Assembly (NCBI GenBank): GCA_905235445.1
Contig: CAJOLJ010000024.1
Coordinates: forward strand, 1 to 47,748
Reading direction: 5' to 3'
DNA from: an uncultured Bacteroidales bacterium
GTDB taxonomy: Bacteria; Bacteroidota; Bacteroidia; Bacteroidales; UBA932
Length of the DNA: 47,748 nucleotides
Shown here: in pieces, positions 25,385 to 37,237 of the stretch
Layout: every line of letters starts with the position of its first letter
Numbering within the stretch: position 1 is the stretch's first letter
Translations under genes and position numbers: made by a program
Notes under the pieces: model-generated
Told to the model about the DNA's origin: nothing
The model's input: the letters and a program-made list of their open reading frames with translations, nothing else
Databases searched by the model: none

Positions 25385-28300
25385 ATGTTTAAGCATTTGT
25401 CAAAAGTGACGGCCATCCTCACAGGTGTCCTCATCTCTTTGATTCTCGGGCTGAACCCCCTTTCGGCCCAGACGCGCCAAGTCCGGGGTGTCGTGCTTGA
25501 CAAGAGCGGTGAGCCCCTCCCCGGGGTCAGCGTCCTCGTCAAGGGTACCACCACCGGAGTAGTTACCGAGCTTGATGGTACTTTCGCCGTCAATGCGGCA
25601 CCTTCGGCCGTTCTGCTCTTCTCCATGATCGGCTATCAGGAACTCGAAGTCGCTGTCGCCGGTCAGTCTCAGATCAACGTGACTCTCGAAGAGGACAACC
25701 TCTTCCTCGATGAAATCGTCGTGGTCGGTTACGGTACCCAGAGAAAGAGCGACCTTACCGGTTCGGTCGGGTCCGTCAAGGCTGAGGACCTCAAGAACCA
25801 GTCCACCACCGATGCCGCTGCGGCTCTCCAGGGAAAACTCTCCGGTGTGCATGTCATCAACAACGGTGCTCCTGGTGAGGGTTCCGAGATCCGTGTCCGC
25901 GGTTATTCCTCCAACGGCGGAAACATATCCCCTCTGTACATCGTCGACGGTCTGCAGGTCAGCAGCATCCAGTACCTTGATCCTTCCCTCATCGAGTCCA
26001 TCGAGGTCCTGAAGGACGCAGCCTCCGCTGCCATCTACGGTGCCGAGGCAGGTAACGGTGTTGTCCTCGTGACCACCAAGACCGGTAAGGAAGGCAATGC
26101 CACCGTGACCTATAATGGTAGGGGTACCCTGCAGAACTTCACGAGGCGTCCTCTGATGAACCGTGATGAATTCCTCACCTATGAGAAACTCGCCCTCGGT
26201 GACCAGTTCGTCGAGAACAACCTCAAGGATTTCGACTACAAGCATCCCATGTATCCCGGCGGCGTCATCGATACCGACTGGATCAGCGCATATGTCGAGC
26301 CCACCTGGAGCCAGCAGCACTCGGTGAGCTTCTCCGGCGGTAACTCCCAGGGACACTTCTTCACCTCCCTCAACTACGTCTACAACAACGGTGTCATCCG
26401 CGGCGACAAGGATGTGTACAACCGTCTTTCCGCACAGATCAACGCTGACTACAACCTCTTCAAATGGTTGAAAGTCGGAACCAACACCACATTCGAGAAG
26501 TGGTCCACCAAGGGTGTCTCCCAGAGGGGCTACGCTTCCTCCTTCGATTCCATGATCACCATGGACCCTCTGACCCCTGTATACTGGACTGACCCCTCCG
26601 AGTTCTCCGCCGATTTCAAGGCTACGTACGACAGGGTCCAGAACGGCGACCCCACGGTTCGTCCCTACCGCTTCTTCCGTGATGAGAACGGTTGGTTCGC
26701 AAACACCAAGTACACCAACGTCGAGGGTAGCGCCCTCGCAAAGCGCGATGCCACCGATTCGAGCAACGGAGGAATCAACATCAACGGTTCCTTCTACGCC
26801 AACCTCATGCCCATCAAGGGCCTGACCATCACCTCCCGTTTCGGTTACCGCATCAACCAGAGCGTAAGCCACTCCTACACCGCTCCCTACTATATCGGAC
26901 CTCGCGGTTCCCAGGACAACTACTCCATCAACGCCAATGCTAACACCGGTTTCTACTACCAGTGGGAGAACTTCGCAAACTACATGAGGACCTTCGGCAA
27001 GCACACTGTGACCGCCATGGCCGGTATGTCCTACAAGGAGACCAATAACGACAACGTGAGCGCAAGCTCCTCCGGTGCCGACATCCTCTCCGCATACGAG
27101 CCCCAGTTCCAGTACCTCAACTATGTCAAGGGCGATGCTTCCAAGACCATCGGAAATGCTCCCTCAAAGACTGCGTCCCTGGCTTACTTCGGACGTCTCA
27201 TCTACACCTACGACAACCGCTACAGCATCCAGGCAAACTTCCGTGCAGACGCATTCGACTCCTCGAAGCTTCCCAAGAAGAACCGTTGGGGATATTTCCC
27301 TTCCTTCTCCGCAGGTTGGACCATCAGCAACGAGTCCTTCTTCAAGGACAATCTCGATTCCGCAGTGTTCAATTTCCTGAAGCTCCGCGCTTCGTGGGGA
27401 CGCAACGGTAACATCAACGTCCTTGGCGGCTACCGCTACGCTACCACCATCTCGCTGGGCAACAACTGGTACCAGTACGGTGTGGACCACATCGGTTCCA
27501 CCTTCGCTTCCTCCCCGAACCTCGGCAACGGACTTCCCAACTCGAATCTCAAGTGGGAGACATCCGAGCAGCTTGACTTCGGTCTTGACGCCCGTTTCCT
27601 GAGCAACAAGCTTACCCTTACTGTCGACTACTTCGACAAGAAGACCCGTGACCTGCTCTTCGACATCACCATCCCCGCAGAGCTCGGAGCTACCACCACC
27701 ACCATCAACGGCGGTACCGTACTGAACAGAGGTCTTGAGTTCGAGGCGAGCTGGAGGGACCGCATTGGTGACTTCAACTACGGTATCAGCGCAAACTTCT
27801 CGACCCTGCACAACGAGGTCCTCTCTCTGCCGGAGGGAACTCCCCGCGTGATCCGTACGGATGCAAGCTCCACCAACTACCCCGTCCAGACTGTCTTTGA
27901 AGTCGGCTATCCCGTTTGGTACATAAGAGGTTTCCAGTATGAAGGTGCCGATGCTTCCGGAGCTCCCATTTTCAAGGATAATGACGGAGTTGACGGAATC
28001 ACTACCGATGATATGGTATATCTCGGACAGGGTACCCCGACCTTCACCTACGGTCTTAACATCAATCTCGAGTACAAGGGCTTCGACATGCTCATATACG
28101 GAGCAGGCGTAGGCGGAAACTCCATCCTCCCCGTGGTCTTCCGCGGTGCCCAGAAGAATACCTTCAAGTACTATCTGGAGCAGTATCAGAACGGCACTTA
28201 TCCTCATCCTTCCACAACCGAGGGTGACTGGAGGTTCTGGTCCTCTGACGCAAACCTCTTCAAGGGTGACTTCTTCCGCATCAAGCAGATGCAGTTCGGT

Positions 28301-28507
28301 TACACCCTTCCTTCCGTCCTCACCCGCAAGATCGCCATCAGCAATCTTCGCTTCTACGTCTCTCTTGACGACTTCTTCACCTTCACGAGCTATCCCGGCC
28401 TTGATCCTGAGACCGCTTCAACAAACAACACCTCCGGTGCCGGTCTCGACTGGGGTTCCTATCCTACCATGCAGAAGCTCAACATTGGTGTAAACATGAC
28501 ATTCTAA
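25385..28507 (+). CDS. susC: SusC-type TonB-dependent outer-membrane receptor
   Basis: 1040 residues. The signal peptide ends LNPLSAQ; a carboxypeptidase-regulatory-like domain follows (VRGVVLDKSGEPLPGVSVLVKGTTTG), then the plug with VVVGYGTQRKSDLTGSV and IRVRGYSSNGG...PLYIVDGL, and a 22-strand-type barrel ending in LNIGVNMTF with the terminal aromatic residue. Family knowledge: SusC with its SusD lid imports oligosaccharides through the outer membrane using TonB energy. Codon use is strongly biased toward C-ending codons (AAC, TTC, ATC), which suggests high expression. It heads the susCD operon, 11 bp before susD. The substrate is inferred as xylo-oligosaccharides from the enzymes downstream. 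Confidence 0.95.
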   Translation: MFKHLSKVTAILTGVLISLILGLNPLSAQTRQVRGVVLDKSGEPLPGVSVLVKGTTTGVVTELDGTFAVNAAPSAVLLFSMIGYQELEVAVAGQSQINVTLEEDNLFLDEIVVVGYGTQRKSDLTGSVGSVKAEDLKNQSTTDAAAALQGKLSGVHVINNGAPGEGSEIRVRGYSSNGGNISPLYIVDGLQVSSIQYLDPSLIESIEVLKDAASAAIYGAEAGNGVVLVTTKTGKEGNATVTYNGRGTLQNFTRRPLMNRDEFLTYEKLALGDQFVENNLKDFDYKHPMYPGGVIDTDWISAYVEPTWSQQHSVSFSGGNSQGHFFTSLNYVYNNGVIRGDKDVYNRLSAQINADYNLFKWLKVGTNTTFEKWSTKGVSQRGYASSFDSMITMDPLTPVYWTDPSEFSADFKATYDRVQNGDPTVRPYRFFRDENGWFANTKYTNVEGSALAKRDATDSSNGGININGSFYANLMPIKGLTITSRFGYRINQSVSHSYTAPYYIGPRGSQDNYSINANANTGFYYQWENFANYMRTFGKHTVTAMAGMSYKETNNDNVSASSSGADILSAYEPQFQYLNYVKGDASKTIGNAPSKTASLAYFGRLIYTYDNRYSIQANFRADAFDSSKLPKKNRWGYFPSFSAGWTISNESFFKDNLDSAVFNFLKLRASWGRNGNINVLGGYRYATTISLGNNWYQYGVDHIGSTFASSPNLGNGLPNSNLKWETSEQLDFGLDARFLSNKLTLTVDYFDKKTRDLLFDITIPAELGATTTTINGGTVLNRGLEFEASWRDRIGDFNYGISANFSTLHNEVLSLPEGTPRVIRTDASSTNYPVQTVFEVGYPVWYIRGFQYEGADASGAPIFKDNDGVDGITTDDMVYLGQGTPTFTYGLNINLEYKGFDMLIYGAGVGGNSILPVVFRGAQKNTFKYYLEQYQNGTYPHPSTTEGDWRFWSSDANLFKGDFFRIKQMQFGYTLPSVLTRKIAISNLRFYVSLDDFFTFTSYPGLDPETASTNNTSGAGLDWGSYPTMQKLNIGVNMTF

Positions 28508-28518
28508 ACGACAATACG

Positions 28519-30300
28519 ATGAAAAAGTTATTTATACCTGTTTTCCTTGGCCTGCTGCTCGTTACAGTTTCTTGCGAGGGTCTGCTTGACATCCCCCAGA
28601 AGGGAGTTGTAAGCTACGACGATTTCTACGGCACCGATGAGGATGCCGAGGCCGCCCTTGCCAGCATGTATGCCAACTATCTTCTGAATGTCGGCGGTAC
28701 CGAGGGTATTGACAACCCCGAGCAGGTGATTCTCAATTACTCAGCTGACGATATCCTTTCCGCCGGTGGTGACAAGTCCGACCATGACGGCTTCCGCATC
28801 TTCGATGAGTTCCGCTACACCAATGACTCCGGTACCCTCAAGAATTGCTACCAGCGTTACTACCTGACCATCTATCAGGCCAACCTGATCATCTCCAACT
28901 TCACGGACGAGAACCGTGACCAGACTCCTCCCAAGTACGAGAGCGCAGTTACCAAGCAGGCTGTGGCCGAGGCACGTGTCATGAGGGCATACCTTCACAT
29001 GATGACAGCCCTCATGTGGAACCGTCCCCCGCTCATGGACAGGCTCTATGAAGCTGACGAGCTCCCCACCAACGCCGAAAGCCAGGAGCAGATTCTCGAG
29101 TGGGTCGTCTCCGAGTGCGAGAAAGCAATCGCCTCCGGTTCACTTCCTGACCGTAACGGAAAGACCGACAAGGACAACACCGCACGCATGAACGTTGGTT
29201 TCGCAAGGTTCATCGCAGGAAAGGCCGCCATGTTCCTTGGCAAGCCGGATGTGGCCCGCAAGTACCTGGGTGACCTCATAAGTTCCGGTGACTATGCCCT
29301 TATCCCCGGCGATGAGTACTGGACCAACTTCCACGTCGCAGGAGACGGAAACTCCGAGAAGATCTTTGAGCCCAACTTCATCGAGGATCCCGCTTTCACC
29401 AACAACGCATGGGGCTCCGGTCAGCCTATCTTCCGCGGTCGTTGGATGGTAGCCAATGTCTTCCAGTGGCGTAGCGGCGCTCTCGCTTCCCATCCTTCCC
29501 CTTCAACCGGTATCGACGGATGGAACGGCGGAGCCATACAGCAGGATTTCGCGAAGAAGTTCCTCGAGCATGACGGTGATTCCCCTCGCCGCAGGGCTTG
29601 CTTCCTCACAGCTGACGAGTGGCTCTACGACATGGACTGGGACGGTTCCGCAGTCAACGACGGATCCCTCGCTGACAAGAAGAAGGACCCTAACCGCGGT
29701 ATCACCTCCGCCAACGGCGTCTTCAGCCACGGTCCTTACTTCGAGTGGAAGCACATGGTCTTCATCAACCCTCCCAAGATCCTCACCGGCGGGAAGTCCT
29801 ATCCTTCCGACAACGTGAGCGGCCTTGGCCCCGGTTCCAACCAGAAGAACTTCAACGTTGCCCGTTACGCAGAGGCCCTGCTTCTGTATGCCGAGGCATG
29901 CATCGGCTCTTCCGACGAGGCAAAGGGACTTGCAGCCCTCCAGGAGGTCCAGACCCGTTCCGGCTCCGGCAAGATCAGCTCCAAGCTCACCTTCGAGGAT
30001 GTCGTAGAGGAGAAACAGTATGAGATGTGGTTCGAGAACTGCCGCTTCCTTGACCTGGTCCGTTGGGACAATGCCGGCAAGATCGACATGAAGAAGGTCT
30101 ACAACTCTCCTTCCATCCACAAGGATGTTCCCGTCGTCTACGATGCTTTCTTCACCAAGGGCGAGGCTGAGCACAGGCTCTATACCGAGCCTACGGTAGT
30201 TGACTACAATGACTTCTCCGATAAGTACAAATATCTCCCGTTCCCTCTGGACTTCCTCACAGCAAATCCTCAGCTCGAGAATGTCCTCGGATGGAAATAA
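28519..30300 (+). CDS. susD: SusD-like surface glycan-binding lipoprotein
   Basis: 593 residues. The lipoprotein signal MKKLFIPVFLGLLLVTVSC precedes the SusD-type start EGLLDIPQKGVVSYDDFYGTDEDAEAALASMY. TPR-like helices follow (EARVMRAYLHMMTALMWNRPPLMD), and the C-terminal region has RYAEALLLYAEACI, EEKQYEMWFENCRFLDLVRW and a final PLDFLTANPQLENVLGWK, which are standard SusD landmarks. Family knowledge: it sits as a lid on SusC and selects the imported glycan. It follows susC by 11 bp and is closed by a strong intrinsic terminator at 30353-30394, so the enzymes downstream either depend on read-through or have their own promoter. Confidence 0.95.
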   Translation: MKKLFIPVFLGLLLVTVSCEGLLDIPQKGVVSYDDFYGTDEDAEAALASMYANYLLNVGGTEGIDNPEQVILNYSADDILSAGGDKSDHDGFRIFDEFRYTNDSGTLKNCYQRYYLTIYQANLIISNFTDENRDQTPPKYESAVTKQAVAEARVMRAYLHMMTALMWNRPPLMDRLYEADELPTNAESQEQILEWVVSECEKAIASGSLPDRNGKTDKDNTARMNVGFARFIAGKAAMFLGKPDVARKYLGDLISSGDYALIPGDEYWTNFHVAGDGNSEKIFEPNFIEDPAFTNNAWGSGQPIFRGRWMVANVFQWRSGALASHPSPSTGIDGWNGGAIQQDFAKKFLEHDGDSPRRRACFLTADEWLYDMDWDGSAVNDGSLADKKKDPNRGITSANGVFSHGPYFEWKHMVFINPPKILTGGKSYPSDNVSGLGPGSNQKNFNVARYAEALLLYAEACIGSSDEAKGLAALQEVQTRSGSGKISSKLTFEDVVEEKQYEMWFENCRFLDLVRWDNAGKIDMKKVYNSPSIHKDVPVVYDAFFTKGEAEHRLYTEPTVVDYNDFSDKYKYLPFPLDFLTANPQLENVLGWK

Positions 30301-30352
30301 ATTCTATGGAAATAACAAACCAATTGGTTGTTAGTTAATTAAGTATTGGGTT

Positions 30353-30394
30353 GGGGTGGGTCTTTTATGTACTGTGTAAGGCCCACCCCTTTTT
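30353..30394 (+). terminator. intrinsic terminator after susD
   Basis: A 12-bp stem (30353-30364 with 30378-30389), GGGGTGGG-UCUU paired with AAGG-CCCACCCC through one G-U, closes a 13-nt loop and is followed by TTTTTATAT. This is the clearest rho-independent terminator in the window. It would make transcription of susCD and of the enzyme genes partly independent. Confidence 0.85.
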
Positions 30395-30469
30395 ATATAG
30401 CTTTTGACTGCATCCCACCTTTCCCGTATTTTACACGACTACCCCTCCCTCTTCTTACAGACCGTTGCC

Positions 30470-32473
30470 ATGAAACGTCTCCTCTCAGTATCCTTACCAA
30501 TATTCCTAGCCCTGGTCCTGGGACTTGCCTCCTCACTCCTCCCGTCGGATGCGCTTGCCTCCTCCCGCAAGGCCAAAACTGCGGCCCCGGACCCCAACTT
30601 CAGCATTTTCCTTGCTTTCGGGCAGTCCAATATGGAAGGCAACGCCCGCCTCAGGGATGACGACCAGCTGGGGGTGGATCCACGTTTCATGATGATGGCT
30701 GCGGTGGATGACCCCGCAAGGGGACTTAAGAAAGGGGACTGGACTGTAGCCCTGCCACCCCTTTGCCGTCCCGGCAACGGACTTACCCCCTGCGACTGGT
30801 TCGGCAGGACTATGGTGAAGTACCTGCCCGAGGACCAGAAGGTGGGTATCATAAATGTGGCCATCGGCGGCTGCAAGATAGAGGCTTTCATGAAAGGGGA
30901 GATTCCCCACTACGTAAGCGAGGTGGCTCCTGACTGGATGAAAAGCGCCCTTTCCGCCTACGGCAACGACCCTTACGGCCATCTTCTCGCCCTGGCCAAG
31001 GAGGCCCAGAAAAAGGGCGTCATCAGGGGGATCCTCATGCATCAGGGGGAATCCAATGTAAACGAGACTGACTGGCCCCAGAAGGTGAAAACGGTCTATG
31101 AGGACCTCCTTGCTGACCTCGGCCTCAAAGCGGAGGATGTTCCCCTTCTCGTGGGAGAAGTGGTGAACTCCGACAGGGGAGGTGTATCCGCCTCCATGAA
31201 TGACATCATCGACAGGATAGGGGAGACCATACCGACCGCCTACGTTATCTCGTCCAGCGGTTGCAGGGAGAATTTCGACCGTATTCATTTCAACCACGAG
31301 GGGTACGAGGAACTTGGAAGGCGCTATGCCCACCGGATGCTCTCCCTCATGAATGTCCCCGTCCCGACGGGTCGGGACTGGTACTCGGATACTGCCGTGG
31401 ACTCTCCCCTCATCCATCCCATACCATCATTCCCGGGGATGCGAAGGCCCAGCTGGATGCCTGCAGACCCTGTACCTTACGCTACTTTCAATGTAAGAGC
31501 CCCCAGGGCGAAGGAAGTTCTCTTCTCCTCCCAGTTCACCGAAGGGAACCTCCCCATGAAGAAAAATAAGGAAGGCATCTGGAGCATCACCCTCCAGCCT
31601 TCCGCTGCGGACATCTATCCGTACAATTTCATCATTGACGGGGTCAGCGTCTCCGACCCCCTCAATACGGACCTCTTCCCCAACGAGAACTTCAAGGCAA
31701 GTCTCGTGGAGTTCCCCTCCGAGAAAGCGCCCTACACTCTTAGGGATGTCCCCCACGGCAGGGTTACGATGCAGAGGTACTATTCCACGGTACTTAAGAT
31801 GTGGAGGCCCGTTCTTGTATACACTCCTCCTACCTATGAGCGGAACCCCGGGAAGTCCTATCCCGTATTCTTCCTTGTCAGCGGCACCACCGATACCGAG
31901 GAAACCTGGCTCAAGGTCGGCAAGCTCGATATCATCCTCGATAACCTCATAGCGGAGGGCAAGGCCAAGGAAATGGTCGTGGTGATGCCCTACGGCAACA
32001 TGATGGGCGGGACCCCCGCTCCCACCTCCCTTGCGGCGGCTGACATGTACAAGGTCTTCTCCAATGAAATCATGACCTGCACCCTTCCTTTCATAGAGGA
32101 GAACTACAGGGTGGAGAAGAGCCGTGACTCAAGGGCCATGGCAGGGTTCTCGAGGGGAGGCGGACAGAGCCTTTTCACGGTGCTCAGCAACCTTGACTCC
32201 TTCTCCTACCTTTGCTCCTACAGCGCCTATCTCACTCCCGAGGTGATGGACATCTACTTCGGGGACCTGGATGGCCCCACCCTCAGGGACCGTCTCCATC
32301 TCCTCTGGTACGGGGTCGGCAAGGCTGACTTCCTCTATCAGGAAGTGCTCCGCAACCAGGAGTATCTGGACGGTAAGGGAGTAGCCTATGAAAAACTCTT
32401 CACCGAGGGGGGCCACACCTGGATGAACGCCAGGACCTACCTCGTGGAGACTCTCCAGAAACTTTTTAGGTAA
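30470..32473 (+). CDS. bimodular CE6 acetylxylan esterase / CE1 esterase
   Basis: 667 residues from ATG 30470, which gives a signal peptide (MKRLLSVSLPIFLALVLGLASSLL); the frame opens at 30404. Module 1 (about 40-300) is of the CE6/SASA type, with the nucleophile in FGQSNMEG (Ser53), NVAIGGCKIEAF and the catalytic pair near FDRIHFNHEGYEELG. A short E-set/CBM48-like linker domain (about 320-410) leads to module 2, a CE1-type esterase with GFSRGGGQS (Ser561) and the His in GGHTWMNAR. Family knowledge: CE6 removes acetyl groups from xylan; CE1 members remove acetyl or feruloyl groups. First enzyme gene after the susCD terminator. The specificity of the CE1 module cannot be read from sequence. 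Confidence 0.88.
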   Translation: MKRLLSVSLPIFLALVLGLASSLLPSDALASSRKAKTAAPDPNFSIFLAFGQSNMEGNARLRDDDQLGVDPRFMMMAAVDDPARGLKKGDWTVALPPLCRPGNGLTPCDWFGRTMVKYLPEDQKVGIINVAIGGCKIEAFMKGEIPHYVSEVAPDWMKSALSAYGNDPYGHLLALAKEAQKKGVIRGILMHQGESNVNETDWPQKVKTVYEDLLADLGLKAEDVPLLVGEVVNSDRGGVSASMNDIIDRIGETIPTAYVISSSGCRENFDRIHFNHEGYEELGRRYAHRMLSLMNVPVPTGRDWYSDTAVDSPLIHPIPSFPGMRRPSWMPADPVPYATFNVRAPRAKEVLFSSQFTEGNLPMKKNKEGIWSITLQPSAADIYPYNFIIDGVSVSDPLNTDLFPNENFKASLVEFPSEKAPYTLRDVPHGRVTMQRYYSTVLKMWRPVLVYTPPTYERNPGKSYPVFFLVSGTTDTEETWLKVGKLDIILDNLIAEGKAKEMVVVMPYGNMMGGTPAPTSLAAADMYKVFSNEIMTCTLPFIEENYRVEKSRDSRAMAGFSRGGGQSLFTVLSNLDSFSYLCSYSAYLTPEVMDIYFGDLDGPTLRDRLHLLWYGVGKADFLYQEVLRNQEYLDGKGVAYEKLFTEGGHTWMNARTYLVETLQKLFR

Positions 32474-32535
32474 GACCCCTGTGCGGGGAATCTTTCCCCC
32501 TTCAGGTCATCCTTCAGACAGTTAACATTCAGCAT

Positions 32536-33798
32536 ATGTGCCAAACCGATAGACTTGCATCTGCCTCCATGCCACGCACCGCGGCCCTCCTGCTGGGGCT
32601 GGTCATCCTTGTGCTGTCGGGCGCTTCCTGCCGCAGGGGCAATGAGGCTACAGGCCCCGGGCACACCCGCAACTACTTCGTGGAGATGGGGTACAGTGAG
32701 GAGGAAGTCGCCATCGCTCTCCAGGGAGTCTTCGACGATGTATTTACCGGCCCCGACAAAGTGTATTTCGAGGTGGGGGACTCCCTCGCCTACATAAGCG
32801 ACGTCAAGAACAACGATGTCAGGACCGAGGGGATGTCCTACGGCCTGATGATAGCGGTACAGTGGGACCGCAAGGATATTTTCGACCGCCTGTGGAGATG
32901 GGCCTCGAAGTATATGCAGCATCATGACGGCCCCCTGGAGGGGTACTTCGCCTGGAGCTGCTCCCCGGACGGGAAGAGGCTCTCGGAAGGACCTGCCTCC
33001 GACGGGGAACTGTACTTCGTGACTTCGCTCATATTCGCCTCAAACCGCTGGGGCGATGAGGGCGGCATAGACTACAGTGCCGAGGCCAAGTACATCCTCG
33101 ACTGCTCCTGGAACAAGCAGGGAGGTGACGTGACATCCTTCATCGACAAGGAAAAGCATCTGATAACATTCGTCCCGACGGGCTACGGGTCCTCTTTCAC
33201 CGACCCTTCCTATCATCTTCCCGCCTTCTACGAGGTGTGGGCCAGGTGGGGCGAGGATGGCAGGGCTGATTTTTACCGCAAGTCCGCTGCCGCCAGCAGG
33301 GAATACCTGCACAAGAGCATAGACCCCGTGACGGGACTCAATCCCGACACCAACAACTTTGACGGAAGCACCTTCGCGAGGGGGAGATGGCCCTCTCCCG
33401 CCTTCAGGTTCGACTCGTGGAGGGTCCCGATGAATATAGCCCTCGACTACACCTGGAGCGGCGAGGATGCCCAGTGGCAGGAGCAGTATGCCTCCACCAT
33501 CCAGAAGTTCTTCTTCTCTAAGGGGATAGATACCTTCGTGGACCAGTACAATGTGGACGGAAGCCCGGTAGAGCGCCCCATGAGGGCGGGACAGGGGGAA
33601 ATGGCCTCGGATTCGCTGCACCATTCGGTTGGACTGGTTTCCACCCTCGCTGCCATATCCCTTGCGCAGAAGGATGCCGAAATGGGCCATCAGTTTGCGA
33701 AGAGACTGTGGGAAAGCAAGAACGAACCCTACGAGGACGGATACTTCGACGCCTATTACGACGGACTTCTCCGCCTGTTCGCTTTCATGCACCTGAGC

Positions 33799-33828
<30 letters not shown>
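32536..33828 (+). CDS. GH8 reducing-end xylose-releasing exo-oligoxylanase, lipoprotein
   Basis: 430 residues. The signal segment ends at a lipobox (LSGASC). GH8 landmarks are DVRTEGMSYGLMIAVQ, with the proton-donor Glu98, GYFAWSCSPDGK, EGPASDGELYFVTSLIFASNRWG, and FRFDSWRVPMNIALDYTW, which holds the likely general-base Asp. The overall pattern is that of Rex-type GH8 enzymes rather than endoglucanases. Family knowledge: Rex removes single xyloses from the reducing end of xylo-oligosaccharides. The start at 32536 is preferred over an ATG at 32569 because its leader (ATTCAGCAT just before the ATG) resembles the leader of the next gene at 33907. It is 62 bp after the double-esterase gene, probably in one transcript. 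Confidence 0.9.
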
Positions 33829-36366
<2,538 letters not shown>

Positions 36367-36403
36367 CCACCCAGTCAGTAAATTAATCAACTACGTCATA
36401 ATC

Positions 36404-37207
36404 ATGAGAAAAGCAAAGACCATTCTTGCATCGCTCCTGGCGCTCTCGCTTGCGGGCTCTGCATTGGCCCAGCCGGCAACCCCTCCTTTCGGGGGGCAGG
36501 GCCCTCAGGGCCCCAGGCCACAGGGACAGGCTCCACAGGGGCCCAGGCAGTGGAACCAGGACGTGGACAGGTCCCAGAACGACCTGACCCTGGATATGTA
36601 TTTCATCCCCGTCGGGGCGCAGGACTCAAGGCCTGATTCGGAGGGGTTCATCCGTCGCTGGAGCCTTCTTGACCCCATCGACAAACCCAACCGTACCAAC
36701 ACCGTCTTCACGGACAGCTACATCAGGGAGGCTTTCGCAGCAGAGTATTTCCCCGGGCAGATGACTCTCCTTCCCAAGGACGGGCAGAAAGTGAAACTGG
36801 ACAAGAAGACGACCCTGCAGTGGCACAACTTCGACAGCAGGCTCTATAACGTGAAACTCTTCCGTTTCGCTTCCGAGCTTGACCACCAGGTCTACGGGGT
36901 AATCTTCTGGGCGGTCACGGCAATCGACGTAGAAGAGGACCTTGTGGACGTGCGTCTTTCGGTCGGTTCCAACTCCGCCTCGATGTGGTGGATTGATGGA
37001 CAGGAGGCGGTAATCCTCTCAGGGGACCGCAGGATGGTAGCGGACGACTGCGCCTCCAAGAGGCTTACTCTCACGAAGGGGCGTCACATCATCCGCGGCG
37101 CCGTCATCAACGGCCCCGGCATGTCGGATTTCTGCGTCAGGATAGTTGACGAGTGCGGAAAGCCCGTCAGGAACTATTCCGTGAGCACAAACTATGCTAC
37201 CAAGTAA
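36404..37207 (+). CDS. secreted protein of unknown function in the xylan locus
   Basis: 267 residues from ATG 36404 (MRKAKTILASLLALSLAGSALAQ, a clear signal peptide). A 25-residue Gly/Pro/Gln-rich tract (GGQGPQGPRPQG...) follows the cleavage site. The rest is one beta-rich domain with YNVKLFRFASELDHQVYGVIFW, RLSVGSNSASMWWIDGQEAVIL, KGRHIIRGAVINGPG and a final FCVRIVDECGKPVRNYSV. The arrangement (a ligand-facing WWIDG turn, KGRH strand) resembles PA14/GLEYA-like carbohydrate-binding folds. I do not recognise a catalytic motif. The position between two GH43 genes in the same orientation (37 bp after one, 30 bp before the other) suggests a role in xylan binding or side-chain removal. Function is not established here. 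Confidence 0.8.
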   Translation: MRKAKTILASLLALSLAGSALAQPATPPFGGQGPQGPRPQGQAPQGPRQWNQDVDRSQNDLTLDMYFIPVGAQDSRPDSEGFIRRWSLLDPIDKPNRTNTVFTDSYIREAFAAEYFPGQMTLLPKDGQKVKLDKKTTLQWHNFDSRLYNVKLFRFASELDHQVYGVIFWAVTAIDVEEDLVDVRLSVGSNSASMWWIDGQEAVILSGDRRMVADDCASKRLTLTKGRHIIRGAVINGPGMSDFCVRIVDECGKPVRNYSVSTNYATK

Positions 37208-37237
37208 TATCCCCTCACATTTAACACTCTCAGAATC

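Noticed and set aside
25400..27004. A 534-residue open frame antisense to susC, and a 347-residue one at 27164-28207.
   Set aside because: Composition is Val/Gly/Asp-rich without domains; both are the mirror of the strongly biased codons in susC.
30318..30329. AACCAATTGGTT palindrome after susD.
   Set aside because: It is short, AT-centred and next to the obvious terminator; no second copy was found in the window.
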